Shown piece by piece: positions 7,772 to 17,700 of a DNA stretch of 64,000 bases. Source of the DNA: Terribacillus sp. FSL K6-0262 (lineage in GTDB: Bacteria; Bacillota; Bacilli; Bacillales; Amphibacillaceae); assembly GCF_037977385.1 (NCBI RefSeq), contig NZ_CP150277.1:2829001-2893000 (forward strand), given 5' to 3'. Position numbers and translations under genes: made by a program. The first letter of the stretch is position 1; each line of letters opens with the position of its first letter. Under the pieces are notes generated by a model that ran no database searches, was not told where the DNA came from, and worked only from the letters and a program-made list of their open reading frames with translations.

Positions 7772-8094
7772 TCGTTAAACTTCCTTTTACTTTTATATGT
7801 AAATGATAAGATAATTATGAAGTATTTGTAAATGTAGTTTCATAGTTTAAAGTAAAACGGTTCCAATGTCCTTAAATATATAAATAATATAATAAAATAT
7901 GAAATTATATTATGTCTTTATCCTTAGGAAATCTTGTCGAAATATTCCATGTAAGCATATCAAACAATTATGACGTTCTCGAAAATTGTTTTTTTGCTCT
8001 CCTTCAATATAATTATAGATAATACTTGGACAAACCATAACCTAAATGGTAAAATTATATAAATTAATAAGAGAAACGTTGATATAATGCTGTT
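7772..8094 (-). promoter_or_regulatory. AT-rich promoter region of the exported-protein gene
   Basis: 323 bases without a gene. A candidate promoter for the minus-strand operon is TTTACA (7832-7827), 18-bp spacer, TATCAT (7808-7803). The rest is AT-rich. Near the right repeat there are -10-like sequences on the plus strand (TAAAAT at about 8050, TATAAT at 8083-8088) that could drive transcription across the repeat toward ald. Confidence 0.45.
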
Positions 8095-8189
8095 TCATTC
8101 CCCGGTGAAGGTAATCGTTATCCCGACAAACGAAGAAGTCATGATTGCAAGAGACACTGTTCGCCTATCCGAAGCAGTGACGAAATAAA
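8095..8189. repeat. Right 95-bp direct repeat (displaced ackA 3' end, attR-like)
   Basis: An exact copy of 4341-4435. It begins in mid-codon of ackA and has no start, so it is a gene remnant. It is followed directly by what must be the original ackA terminator. Confidence 0.97.
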
Positions 8190-8194
8190 TTAAG

Positions 8195-8233
8195 AAAAAA
8201 GCCGGTCCCGAGTTTGATGGGACTGGCTTTTTT
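8195..8233 (+). terminator. Original ackA terminator, displaced by the island
   Basis: 15-bp stem AAAAAAGCCGGTCCC/GGGACTGGCTTTTTT with one G-T pair. It begins 6 bases after the right repeat, exactly where the terminator of an undisturbed ackA would be. Confidence 0.9.
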
Positions 8234-8307
8234 GCATTTTTCACAGCCGGATCAGTGGTATACTGAGGACGAAAGCTAGTCTTACATATGAAATGGAGGT
8301 AAGCAGA

Positions 8308-9420
8308 ATGAAGATTGGTGTACCGAAGGAAATCAAGAATAATGAAAACCGCGTTGCCATGGCTCCATCCGGTGTGACGCTCTTGCATGAAGCGGGGCAT
8401 GAGGTATTTATCGAAACTGGCGCGGGCCTTGGCTCGGGGTTCACGGATGAGCAATACGAACAAGCTGGTGCAATCATCGTACCGACTGCCTCGGATGCGT
8501 GGAACAAAGAGATGGTCATGAAAGTCAAGGAGCCGCTGCCGGAGGAATATGATTATTTCTATGAAGGTCTCATCCTGTTCACATATCTGCACCTCGCGGC
8601 GGAAGGTTCTTTGACGAATGCATTGATTGAAAAGAAAGTTGTGGGTATCGCTTATGAAACGGTCCAGCTTGATGATCGATCCCTGCCGCTTCTCACCCCG
8701 ATGAGTGAGGTTGCCGGGCGCATGGCGTCACAGATAGGTGCACAATTCCTGGAGAAACCCTATGGGGGAAGCGGGATCCTGATGTCTGGCATACCAGGAG
8801 TGAAGCGAGGCAAGGTCACGATCATTGGCGGCGGTGTAGTCGGAACGAACGCAGCCAAGATTGCCATCGGACTTGGAGCGGATGTCACGATAGTTGATTT
8901 GAGCCCGCAGCGTCTCCGGGATCTTGACGATTTATTCGGCAGCTCGATCAATACCGTTGTATCCAATCCGCTGAATATAGCCGAATCGGTCAAAGAATCA
9001 GATCTTGTCATCGGTGCTGTCCTCATACCGGGTGCCAAAGCACCGAAGCTCGTTACGGAAGAGATGATAGCCAGCATGAAACCAGGATCTGTCGTCGTCG
9101 ATGTCGCGATTGATCAGGGAGGTATTTTTGCAACCACGGATAAAATCACAACCCATGATAATCCGACTTATACGAAGCATGATGTGCTGCATTATGCCGT
9201 CGCCAATATGCCTGGCGCCGTTCCCCGCACTTCCACGATCGGCCTGACAAATGTGACGGTTCCTTATGCGCTGCAGCTTGCGAATAAAGGCTATAGGAAA
9301 GCGTGCCTGGATAATCCGGCGCTCACAAAAGGGATTAATACGCTAGAAGGCTTTGTGACCTATGAAGCTGTGGCGGATGCGCATGGGCTGGCTTATAAAT
9401 CAGCTGCTGCACTGCTTTAG
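8308..9420 (+). CDS. ald: Alanine dehydrogenase
   Basis: 370 residues; converts L-alanine + NAD+ to pyruvate + ammonia, used for growth on alanine and in sporulation. Begins '[20 protein letters not shown]'. It holds the NAD-binding '[20 protein letters not shown]' (about 170-190), the following acidic 'IVDLSP', the active-site segment 'AMKEP'-like '[10 protein letters not shown]' and the C-terminal '[14 protein letters not shown]'. ATG 8308 is preferred to the in-frame ATG 8293 because the latter overlaps the ribosome binding site TGGAGGT. It forms its own unit closed by a shared terminator. Confidence 0.95.
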   Translation: MKIGVPKEIKNNENRVAMAPSGVTLLHEAGHEVFIETGAGLGSGFTDEQYEQAGAIIVPTASDAWNKEMVMKVKEPLPEEYDYFYEGLILFTYLHLAAEGSLTNALIEKKVVGIAYETVQLDDRSLPLLTPMSEVAGRMASQIGAQFLEKPYGGSGILMSGIPGVKRGKVTIIGGGVVGTNAAKIAIGLGADVTIVDLSPQRLRDLDDLFGSSINTVVSNPLNIAESVKESDLVIGAVLIPGAKAPKLVTEEMIASMKPGSVVVDVAIDQGGIFATTDKITTHDNPTYTKHDVLHYAVANMPGAVPRTSTIGLTNVTVPYALQLANKGYRKACLDNPALTKGINTLEGFVTYEAVADAHGLAYKSAAALL

Positions 9421-9429
9421 ATATAAATC

Positions 9430-9460
9430 AAGAGCACCTGCTTTGGGCAGGTGCTCTTGT
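9430..9460. terminator. Bidirectional terminator between ald and the M24 peptidase gene
   Basis: Stem CAAGAGCACCTGC/GCAGGTGCTCTTG with a TTTGG loop. T-runs occur on both strands between the convergent genes. Confidence 0.85.
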
Positions 9461-9469
9461 GTTTTTGTA

Positions 9470-10567
9470 TCAACCAATGATTTGCAATTCGCGTGGATAA
9501 GCCGTCAGTACATCCGGTCCATTCTTCGTAAGGAAGATATCATCCTCTATTCGGACACCGCCGACTCCAGGTAAATAGATGCCAGGCTCGATGGTATAGC
9601 ACATACCCTCCTGCATAGGCTGGGTATTGTTGCTCGACAAGGAAGGGAATTCATGTACGCCGATTCCCAAGCCATGCCCGACACGGTGTGTGAAATATTC
9701 CCCGTACCCAGCTTGTTCGATGTGCCCTCGCGCAGCTTTATCGATCTCGGCTATGGCTGTACCGACACGTGATGCTGCTGTGGCTTTTTCAAGGGCGATG
9801 CGTACAGTATCGTGGATGTGCTGCTGATCGGCAGTTGCATGCTTATAGGCAACCGTGCGGGTGATATCTGAGCAGTAACCCTCGTATATGACTCCTAAAT
9901 CGAATAAGACAAGGTCGCCAGGTGCAATCTGTTTGCTGTCCGGAGTTCCGTGAGGGGAAGCTGTTTTTGCACCGGAAAGGACCGTGGTCGCAAATGACAT
10001 GCTCGTCACACCTTCTTGCTTCAAGGCATATTCAAGCTCGGCCACAATCTGCAGTTCGCTTTTTCCGGCTGCAATCGCTTCAATGCCTTTCCTGACACCG
10101 AAATCTGCCAATACAGCTGCTTGCTTCAGCAGATTATATTCCTTTTTGTCTTTGATGTTCCGCAGGTTCTGCAGAAGCTCCGTTGCATTCGCGAATGTCG
10201 TATCCGGCAGTATCTGCTGCAGCATTTCCAATCGAATCACGGACATATGGTCCTTTTCGATTCCCATGGATGCAGGGGTCCTGCCTCGCTCCTTTAGGTA
10301 GTCCTTCAATAGCTGCCAGACATCCTCATGATCATGATATGTAAGCATCTCTTCCTTCCAGCCTGCTTGAAGGGCATCTTCTTTCTCCATTGCCGGCAAT
10401 ATGAGCAGCGGTGCATCCTTTTGATCTGCGAAGACGGCTACCAGCCGTTCATGCGGATCTGTATAATAATTGCTCACATAATACACGTTCTCCATGGAGG
10501 TGATGAACACGCTGTCGGTGCTGTCATCCTTTAGGTTCTGTAGTAACGTATCGATTCTGTGTTGCAT
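9470..10567 (-). CDS. M24-family Xaa-Pro dipeptidase / aminopeptidase
   Basis: 365 residues. An N-terminal creatinase-like domain (1-125) is followed by the pita-bread M24 domain. The five metal ligands are visible: Asp in 'VLFDLGVIYEGY' and 'CSDITRTV', His in 'HRVGHGLGIGVHE', Glu in 'YTIEPGIYLP' and Glu in 'VRIEDD'. It should cut Xaa-Pro peptides in the cytoplasm with two Mn2+ or Co2+ ions. Start ATG 10567 follows AAAGGAGG by 7 bases; a longer frame to 10609 lacks such a site. It is transcribed divergently from ytkL. Similar to the B. subtilis YkvY/YqhT group; which ortholog is not decided. Confidence 0.9.
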   Translation of the reverse strand: MQHRIDTLLQNLKDDSTDSVFITSMENVYYVSNYYTDPHERLVAVFADQKDAPLLILPAMEKEDALQAGWKEEMLTYHDHEDVWQLLKDYLKERGRTPASMGIEKDHMSVIRLEMLQQILPDTTFANATELLQNLRNIKDKKEYNLLKQAAVLADFGVRKGIEAIAAGKSELQIVAELEYALKQEGVTSMSFATTVLSGAKTASPHGTPDSKQIAPGDLVLFDLGVIYEGYCSDITRTVAYKHATADQQHIHDTVRIALEKATAASRVGTAIAEIDKAARGHIEQAGYGEYFTHRVGHGLGIGVHEFPSLSSNNTQPMQEGMCYTIEPGIYLPGVGGVRIEDDIFLTKNGPDVLTAYPRELQIIG

Positions 10568-10670
10568 GAAAAAACCTCCTTTATCCCAGTATAGCAAAAA
10601 ACGTATCACGTTTCTTCCGTATACAACTGTGGTACACTAAATGCGAAAAAATGAAAAAGGGGTTGTAGAC

Positions 10671-11351
10671 TTGAAAATATCATTCCATGGACAAGCTGTC
10701 GTACAGATTGTCACAGAAAAACATACGATTTTGATCGACCCATTCATCACTGGAAATGGTACATGTGATTTACATGCAGAAGATGTTAATCCAGATGTCA
10801 TTCTCCTGACACACGGTCATAACGACCATGTGGGAGATACAGTTTCGATTGCCAAACGGACCGGCGCACTTGTCGTGGCACCGAACGAATTGGCGGTATA
10901 CTTAGGGAACCAGGGATTGAAAACACATCCAATGGGAATCGGCGGAGCGCATGAATTCGAATTCGGACGTGTGAAACTGACACAGGCATTCCACAGCAGT
11001 GCCATTACAGACGAAGACGGCAATACCCACTATATGGGGATGCCGACGGGGATCCTGTTCACCGCAGAAGGCAAAACGATCTATCATGCTGGGGATACAG
11101 GTTTATTCTCTGATATGAAAATGATCGGAGAGATGAACGACATCGATGTGGCATTGCTCCCGATAGGGGATAATTTCACAATGGGACCTGAGGATGCACT
11201 GATTGCCGCTGAATGGGTCAAGGCAAAGAAAGTCATTCCGATCCATTACAATACGTTCCCGTTGATCGAACAGGACGGAGCGGCATTTGCTGAAAAAGTA
11301 AAACCTGGCCAAGGTATCCATCTGGAACCAGGACAATCGATCACTATCTAA
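10671..11351 (+). CDS. ytkL: UPF0173 metal-dependent hydrolase YtkL
   Basis: 226 residues, metallo-beta-lactamase fold. Visible motifs are '[10 protein letters not shown]' (HxHxDH metal site, about residue 53), 'YHAGDTG' (metal Asp) and 'PIHYNTFP' (metal His). The start is TTG 10671 ('MKISFHGQA'), preceded by AAAAAGGGG and giving the same length as B. subtilis YtkL (227). The substrate is unknown in this family. It faces away from the M24 peptidase gene and is closed by its own terminator. Confidence 0.92.
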   Translation: MKISFHGQAVVQIVTEKHTILIDPFITGNGTCDLHAEDVNPDVILLTHGHNDHVGDTVSIAKRTGALVVAPNELAVYLGNQGLKTHPMGIGGAHEFEFGRVKLTQAFHSSAITDEDGNTHYMGMPTGILFTAEGKTIYHAGDTGLFSDMKMIGEMNDIDVALLPIGDNFTMGPEDALIAAEWVKAKKVIPIHYNTFPLIEQDGAAFAEKVKPGQGIHLEPGQSITI

Positions 11352-11354
11352 AGA

Positions 11355-11388
11355 AAACAGCACCCTTTTGAAAGGGTGTTGTTTTTTT
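11355..11388 (+). terminator. Terminator of ytkL
   Basis: Stem AACAGCACCCTTT/AAAGGGTGTTGTT followed by TTTTTTT. Confidence 0.85.
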
Positions 11389-11533
11389 ATCTGTTATAGT
11401 AAGTGAATTTGTATTTTGTCGTATTTTGCTAGGAGATTAGCTATTTTTCATCTGAAATTGAAACCTTTACGTAAAAACTGTACAATAACAATAGAAAAAT
11501 AAAGACTAGTACAGATGAGAGCATGGTGAAGGA

Positions 11534-12850
11534 ATGTCGACAAAACATGACCAGATAATTAAATATATTGAGAACCTCCCTGTGGGCGGGAAGATATCCG
11601 TACGGGCAATCGCCAAGGAATTGAATGTAAGTGAGGGGACGGCATACCGCGCCATCAAAGAAGCGGAGAATAAAGGACTTGTCAGTACGATAGAACGCGT
11701 AGGGACAGTAAGGATCGAGACTAAGATCAGGGATAATTTTGACCGCCTTTCTTTTGCGGAAATCATCGGTATCGTGGATGGTCAAGTGCTTGGAGGCCGA
11801 GGCGGCCTGCATAAGACTCTGAATAAATTCGTCATCGGTGCGATGGAGCTTGACGCTATGATGCGCTATACCCAAAAGGATGCCTTGCTGATTGTCGGGA
11901 ATCGGATCGAAGCACATGAACTGGCCATCAAAGAAGGAGCGGCTGTCCTTATAACAGGAGGGTTTGACACCGATGATCGAATCAAGAGGCTGGCAGATGA
12001 AAAGGAATTGCCTGTCATATCGACGAGCTATGACACATTTACGGTAGCGGAACTGATCAACCGGGCCATTTACGATCAGATGATCAAAAAAGAGATCATC
12101 GTAGTGGAAGATATATATACGCCATTGCAGCATACATATTATTTACAGGAAACCGATACGCTCGAAAAATGGTATCGATTCAATGAAGAAACAACACATA
12201 CACGCTATCCGGTGACAAATGGTGCAACAAAAGTGACGGGAATGGTCACATCAAAGGATATCATCAATAAAGACCGGCAGCAGTCAGTCGCAAAAGCAAT
12301 GACGAAAAACCCGCTGACAGTCCAAAAGCATACCACGCTTGCATATGCGGCACATATGATGGTTTGGGAAGGTATCGAAATCATCCCTGTTGTCGATCAG
12401 CAGCATAAACTGCAGGGCTTGATCTCCAGACAGGACGTCCTTAAAGCGCTTCAGCAAATCCAGCTTCAGCCCCAAATCGGGGAAACGATCGAAGATTTGG
12501 TGACCAGGGAAATCGATTTGCTGGAGGATGAGGAGCAGGACATCGTATTTCAAGGGAAGGTGACGCCGCAAATGACGAATCAGCTGGGCAGCTTATCCAC
12601 CGGAGTCCTGACAACGTTCGTCACCGAAGCGAGCAGGCGTTTTGTCCGGAAGATGAAAAAGGGGGATATGGTGGTGGATAACATATCCGTCTACTTTCTG
12701 CGTCCCATCCAGCTGGATAGTACGATCCTGATCAAACCCCGTATCCTGGAGGTTGGACGGAAGCTGGCAAAAATGGATGTGGAAGTGTATAGTAACAAGA
12801 AGACATTAGTTGCAAAGGCGCTGCTCATGGCACAGCTATTGGATCGCTGA
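11534..12850 (+). CDS. ytoI: YtoI: HTH-DRTGG-CBS-hotdog multidomain protein
   Basis: 438 residues, same length and layout as B. subtilis YtoI. From the N-terminus: a winged helix-turn-helix ('ISVRAIAKELNVSEGTAYRAI', listed here in part, about 20-50), a DRTGG domain (about 75-190), two CBS motifs (about 195-315; adenine-nucleotide binding) and a hotdog-fold thioesterase-like domain (about 330-438, 'GVLTTFVTEASRR'). It looks like a nucleotide- or acyl-CoA-sensing regulator, but the role is not established. ATG 11534 is the only in-frame start; GAAGGA lies directly before it, which is close. It precedes nrnA by 20 bases. Confidence 0.88.
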   Translation: MSTKHDQIIKYIENLPVGGKISVRAIAKELNVSEGTAYRAIKEAENKGLVSTIERVGTVRIETKIRDNFDRLSFAEIIGIVDGQVLGGRGGLHKTLNKFVIGAMELDAMMRYTQKDALLIVGNRIEAHELAIKEGAAVLITGGFDTDDRIKRLADEKELPVISTSYDTFTVAELINRAIYDQMIKKEIIVVEDIYTPLQHTYYLQETDTLEKWYRFNEETTHTRYPVTNGATKVTGMVTSKDIINKDRQQSVAKAMTKNPLTVQKHTTLAYAAHMMVWEGIEIIPVVDQQHKLQGLISRQDVLKALQQIQLQPQIGETIEDLVTREIDLLEDEEQDIVFQGKVTPQMTNQLGSLSTGVLTTFVTEASRRFVRKMKKGDMVVDNISVYFLRPIQLDSTILIKPRILEVGRKLAKMDVEVYSNKKTLVAKALLMAQLLDR

Positions 12851-12870
12851 GCATGCATGGAGGGGATATG

Positions 12871-13812
12871 ATGCACGATAGAATCCTGGAAAGAATCAAA
12901 GCATACGACACAATCATCATTCAGCGGCACGTCCGGCCGGATCCGGATGCATACGGATCCCAGGGAGGCTTGGGTGAAATCATCAAGGCATCCTTTCCTG
13001 ATAAGCAGGTTTGGATCGTAGGGGATGAGGACCCATCTTTGACTTTTTTGGCGGAGATGGATACGATTTCAGATAACGTATTTGAAGATGCGCTTGTCAT
13101 TATCTGTGATGCTGCAAACCAGCCTCGTATTTCAGATCAAAGATACAAGCTTGCCAAGGAAATCATCAAAATCGATCATCATCCGGAAGTGGACCGCTAT
13201 GGAGATATCCAATGGGTTGTTCCAACTGCGAGTTCAACAAGCGAAATGGTATACGAGCTGTATGCATCCCATCCTGAACTGAAGCTGACGACTCGGGGGG
13301 CGATGCTGTTATATGCAGGTATAGTCGGTGACACGGGTCGCTTTTTATTCCCATCGACGAGTGAGAAGACATTCCATTATGCAGGGGAATTGATCAAGTA
13401 TCCATTCGACCGGACGAAATTATATGAAAGACTGTATGCGTCCCGTCAGGATGTCGCCAGACTGCAAGGTTATATCCTGCAGAACTTTACCTTGCATGAA
13501 ACCGGTGTCTGTGCCATCCGCCTTACAAAAGATATCCTGGCATCCTACCGAGTGACTTCTTTGGAGACGAGTCAGCTTGTCGGTACGATTGCCAATATCG
13601 AAGGTGTGCTGGCCTGGCTCTTTTTTGTGGAAGAGGAAGATCAAATCCGGGTGCGCGTCCGCTCAAAAGGACCTGTGATCAATGGCTTGGCCGGTAAGTA
13701 TAATGGCGGCGGCCACGTATTTGCTTCCGGTGCAACTGTTTACAGCTGGGATGAAGCTGCCAAGCTTGAGCGGGATTTGCAGGAAATCTGCCGTCATTTC
13801 GAGGTGAATTAA
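12871..13812 (+). CDS. nrnA: Bifunctional nanoRNase / 3'-phosphoadenosine 5'-phosphate phosphatase NrnA
   Basis: 313 residues when started at ATG 12871, exactly the B. subtilis NrnA (YtqI) length; GGAGGGG ends 5 bases upstream. ATGs at 12853 and 12868 sit on or too near the ribosome binding site. DHH-DHHA1 phosphoesterase: 'RPDPDAYGSQ' (metal site), 'CDAANQPR', 'KIDHHP' (the DHH motif), 'GIVGDTGRF' and the C-terminal 'KYNGGGHVFASGA' substrate-binding loop. It degrades 2-5 nt RNAs and dephosphorylates pAp from sulfur assimilation. Its stop overlaps the convergent ytrI stop by four bases. Confidence 0.95.
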   Translation: MHDRILERIKAYDTIIIQRHVRPDPDAYGSQGGLGEIIKASFPDKQVWIVGDEDPSLTFLAEMDTISDNVFEDALVIICDAANQPRISDQRYKLAKEIIKIDHHPEVDRYGDIQWVVPTASSTSEMVYELYASHPELKLTTRGAMLLYAGIVGDTGRFLFPSTSEKTFHYAGELIKYPFDRTKLYERLYASRQDVARLQGYILQNFTLHETGVCAIRLTKDILASYRVTSLETSQLVGTIANIEGVLAWLFFVEEEDQIRVRVRSKGPVINGLAGKYNGGGHVFASGATVYSWDEAAKLERDLQEICRHFEVN

Positions 13813-14312
13813 GCATCCGTCTCCACTGTCACTGTCAAGTAGAGGATCTCGGATATGATCAGCTGCTTGACAGCGACCTTGAACCGGAAACTGTCCACCT
13901 CATAAACCTTATTCTCGATTGCCCCCAGCAATAACGGGGTGCTTTGGATGGCGCCGTTTACACTGCGGCCGATCATATGCCGTGCCTCCTCCTTGATTGC
14001 TTCTTTCAGCTCGTGCTCAATCAGTTTGTCCAGCTCCAGGCTCTCATCCGTTTCCAAATCAACGGTGATTTCATCGATTAGAAGTCCTTCCTGCTGCAGT
14101 TCATTCATTTCTTCATTATTATCCTTCAATACTTCGATATCCCGTTCCAAGTCATGGATTGTCCCTTCCATTTCCACTTTTTCTTTCACCCAGTCTTCAT
14201 AAAGGGTCCCGTACATGAATAAAAAGACAAAATAGGAAATGATACCGCCAAGGAAAAAGCCAACCAAGAACCGCTGCCAGCCGCTTTGCTTATAAATCGG
14301 CGGTATCCGCAT
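13809..14312 (-). CDS. ytrI: Sporulation membrane protein YtrI
   Basis: 167 residues, the same as B. subtilis YtrI. One N-terminal membrane helix ('FLVGFFLGGIISYFVFLFMY', about 15-35) is followed by an acidic coiled coil and a soluble C-terminal domain ending 'EILYLTVTVETDA'. Start ATG 14312 follows AGGAGGAT; its first base is shared with the TGA of ytrH, so the two are translationally coupled. In B. subtilis ytrHI is under sigma-E and needed for efficient sporulation. Confidence 0.9.
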   Translation of the reverse strand: MRIPPIYKQSGWQRFLVGFFLGGIISYFVFLFMYGTLYEDWVKEKVEMEGTIHDLERDIEVLKDNNEEMNELQQEGLLIDEITVDLETDESLELDKLIEHELKEAIKEEARHMIGRSVNGAIQSTPLLLGAIENKVYEVDSFRFKVAVKQLIISEILYLTVTVETDA

Positions 14313-14644
14313 CAGGAGATATCCTCCTGGATGAACCATCCTATGATCAATAGTGCCGTTTTAACGCCGCCCATGGCAGCGACAATGATCAGGATCTGTT
14401 TAATGACGTCAAAGGTTGCTCCCTGATATATCCCTTTTTCAAAATTACTGATAGCGTCGAATGTCCCTCCGATCGCAGCGATGATTGCCCAAATCCGGAT
14501 GCCGTTGGAGATGCGTTTGATGGCGGTCAGCGGCGGTTCGCCGGTAGCGAAGGCTCCGATGCTGCCGATGAAGCACCCTCCGATCATTACACCGAGCGCG
14601 ATGAAATAGCAGTGCATCATTGAAATGATTACGCGTTCTTCCAT
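14312..14644 (-). CDS. ytrH: Sporulation membrane protein YtrH
   Basis: 110 residues from ATG 14644 (AAAAGGAG 8 bases upstream; an in-frame ATG at 14662 is less well placed). Three hydrophobic segments, the first with a Gly-rich 'ALGVMIGGCFIGSIGAF', then the YtrH signature 'GEPPLTAIKRISNGIRIWA' and 'AIGGTFDAI'. First gene of the ytrHI pair. A CATACATT at about 14718-14725 on the minus strand resembles a sigma-E -10, but its -35 is weak. Confidence 0.9.
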   Translation of the reverse strand: MEERVIISMMHCYFIALGVMIGGCFIGSIGAFATGEPPLTAIKRISNGIRIWAIIAAIGGTFDAISNFEKGIYQGATFDVIKQILIIVAAMGGVKTALLIIGWFIQEDIS

Positions 14645-14770
14645 GCTGAGACTCCTTTTCATGTTCTTTTTCTACCCTATGGCAGCAGCGGACAAGTTAT
14701 GTTAGTCATTTCAATGTATGTCGGAATTCGTATATAATGGAGAGAGTGTAAAAAAGGACGGTAATGATGT

Positions 14771-17700
14771 ATGGCGTTTACGCATCTGCAAATCAGAAGC
14801 AGCTACAGCTTCTATCAAAGTACAATTAAAATTCCACAACTAGTAAAGAAGGCCAAAGAAGCAGGCTTTGACGCACTTGCACTGACGGATGACAGTGTCA
14901 TGTATGGCGTTGTGCCGTTTTACCGAGCGTGCTTGGATGCCGGTATAAAGCCGATCATTGGTATCCATGCTCCTATCGAGGCAGAGGGGCAGGTGGTGAA
15001 AACACTCTTGCTGGCTGAAAATGATATCGGTTATCAGCATTTGGCGGAATTAAGTACATATCTTCAAACGAACGAAATCCCGCACTTGCCGCTTGCTTCC
15101 CTGCAAGCATATGCGAATGGAGTCATCGCCATCATCCCGACGCACACGATGATCCAATTGCAGGTGGAACCATGGCGATCCATATTCGGTGAGAGGCTGT
15201 ATGCTGGTATCAGTCCGGATGAAGTGCGTTACCTCGATGATCGAATGCTGGCCGATTGGCAGCACGAACACGCACTTCGCTTTGCGGCTACTGGCGATGT
15301 CCGCTATTTGCAGGAAGAGGATATGGATGCCTATCATTGTCTGCTTGCAATAGAGGAGGGAGCAAGCTGGGAGCCGGCACAATCGTCTCAAGGATTGCTG
15401 CACCATTTGCGCACCCGTGAAGAAATGGAGCAGCTTTCCGATAGTGCTTTATGGAAAGAGGCGCTGCTCGAAGCGGGTTCCATAGCAGAGCGCTGTACAA
15501 TCCAGCTGCAGTTCGACCAGCGTCATTTGCCGGCATATCCGGTTCCCCGCGGCAGGAATGCCGAGACCTATTTAAGGGAAATCTGCGAGCAGCGCCTAAA
15601 GGATTTATACAGGGATCGGCAGGATGCCAAAGAGAGACTGGATTATGAACTTGGCGTAATCAAGGATATGGGCTTCAGTGATTACTTCCTCATCGTTTGG
15701 GATTTTGTCCGCTATGCGAAGGAACACGGTATCCGGGTAGGGCCGGGAAGGGGATCGGCAGCGGGATCCCTCGTTGCCTATGTGCTTGGTATAACCGCGG
15801 TGGATCCGCTGGCCTATGATCTTTTGTTCGAGCGATTCCTGAACCCGGAAAGGATCTCCATGCCGGATATCGATATTGATTTCTCTGATTATCGCAGGGA
15901 CGAGGTCATTCGTTATGTGCACAGCAAATATGGCTCGGATCATGTGGCGCAAATCATTACATTCGGCACCTTTGCCGCCCGATCTCTCCTCCGGGAGTTG
16001 ATCAAGACGATGGAGATTCCGCAGGCAGATGCCGCCTATCTGCTTAAAATGATTCCGCATAATATATCCTCTTTATCTGCCGGTCTGCGTGCTTCGGAGG
16101 AACTCACAGCCTATGTCAGGGATTCCGAACAGCTGAAGCGGCTGTTCCGGATCGGTGTCAAACTGGAGGGGCTGCCGCGTCATGTATCGACACATGCTGC
16201 AGGTATCGTCATCAGCGCCGACCCGCTAGTGAAAACAGTCCCGCTTGCATCAGGGCACGATGAGGTGGCGCTGACCCAATTTGCCATGAAGGAATTGGAA
16301 CAGCTTGGTTTGTTGAAGATGGATTTTCTCGGTCTACGTAATTTGACGCTGATGGATCATGTCCTCAATGGCTTGCCGAAGAAGCCGGATATGGATGCCG
16401 TCCCGCTTGATGATGAAGCAACCTTCCGCCTGTTCCGTGAAGGGCGCACGAATGGTGTGTTCCAATTTGAATCAAGCGGCATGAAGCAGGTGCTGCGGCA
16501 GCTGAAACCATCTGCATTCGAAGATATCGTTGCAGTCAACGCTTTGTACCGGCCGGGTCCGATGAGTTATATTCCCGTTTTCATCCGGCGGAAGCACGGA
16601 CAGGAAACGATCAGTTATCCACACGCCAATCTGACCCCGATTTTGGAGAAAACATATGGTGTGCTCGTCTATCAAGAGCAAATTATGCAAATTGCCGCTT
16701 CCATGGCGGGCTATAAGCTGGGAGAGGCAGATTTGCTCCGTCGGGCAGTCAGTAAAAAAGATGCCGATGTATTGGCCAAAGAAGAAAACCGCTTCCTATC
16801 CGGCTGTATAGAAAATGGATACAGCGCCGATACTGCCAGGGAAGTATTTTCCTGGATCGTGAAGTTTGCCAACTATGGCTTCAATCGCAGCCATGCCGTC
16901 GCCTATAGCTTTCTTGCCTATCAGCTGGCATATTTGAAGGCGCATTTCCCTGCTAACTTTTTTGCTGAATTGATGAGCGGCGTTGCAAACCAGCCTGAGA
17001 AAATCCGTCAGTATATGCGGGAAGCTGCTGACAGCGGTATTAAGGTTTTGGGTCCGTCCATCAATAAAAGCTTCGGTAAATATACGGTAGAGAACAAGAA
17101 CATCAGGATGGGCTTGCTGGCGATCAAGGGCATTGGGGCCCAAGTGGCCCGAGCTATCATACAGGCTCGAAAAGACGGTCCGTTCAAGCATCTCTTCGAT
17201 TTCTGCATTCGGGTCTCCTTGAATAAATCGGCATTGGAGCAGCTCGTTTTAGCCGGTGCCTTCGATGATATGAATGATAACAGAGCTGCAGTCCTGGCTA
17301 CGATAGACAATGCGATGGAGCAGGCGGAACTGTTCAAGGAATTGTACGAGCAGCCGTCGCTGTTGGGGGAAGTGGAATTCGAAGCTGCTTATGCCGAGCA
17401 GGAGCCCTTTTCGCCGATGAAGACATTAAGGCACGAAAAAGAAGTTCTGGGCTTGTATATTTCCAGCCATCCACTCGCAAGCTATCGGGGTGATCTCCGC
17501 AGCAGTGGTCATATTACAATACAGCAGCTTGAAACGCTGCCATTGAAAAAACAAGTGCGATTGGCTGCTGTCCTGCTTCACCAGCGGACCATCAGGACCA
17601 AAAAGGGACAGCCGATGGCGTTCCTCACTCTCGGTGACGAAACCGGTGAAATGGAAGCTGTTGTATTTCCGGATTTGCATCGGCAGGTCGGCCGTTTCCT

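Larger units (their letters stand above)
4436..8094. mobile_element. AT-rich accessory island inserted at the 3' end of ackA
   Basis: A 3.66-kb segment between two perfect copies of the ackA 3' end. It is clearly richer in A+T than the surrounding chromosome, holds no core genes and contains several broken genes. A relic of a tyrosine recombinase starts about 150 bases from the left repeat, the usual place for an integrase in an element that targets the 3' end of a gene and restores it on integration. No intact integrase, transposase or conjugation gene is present, so the element should be immobile on its own. Boundaries are taken as the inner edges of the repeats. That it entered by site-specific recombination is an inference; a single-crossover origin is possible. 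Confidence 0.8.

Noticed and set aside
8095..8189. Second ackA gene fragment as a functional short ORF
   Set aside because: No start codon or RBS in the ackA frame; it is explained fully as the displaced 3' end of ackA.
14718..14742. Sigma-E promoter for ytrHI on the minus strand
   Set aside because: CATACATT fits a -10, but the -35 match is weak; mentioned under ytrH only and not listed as a feature.
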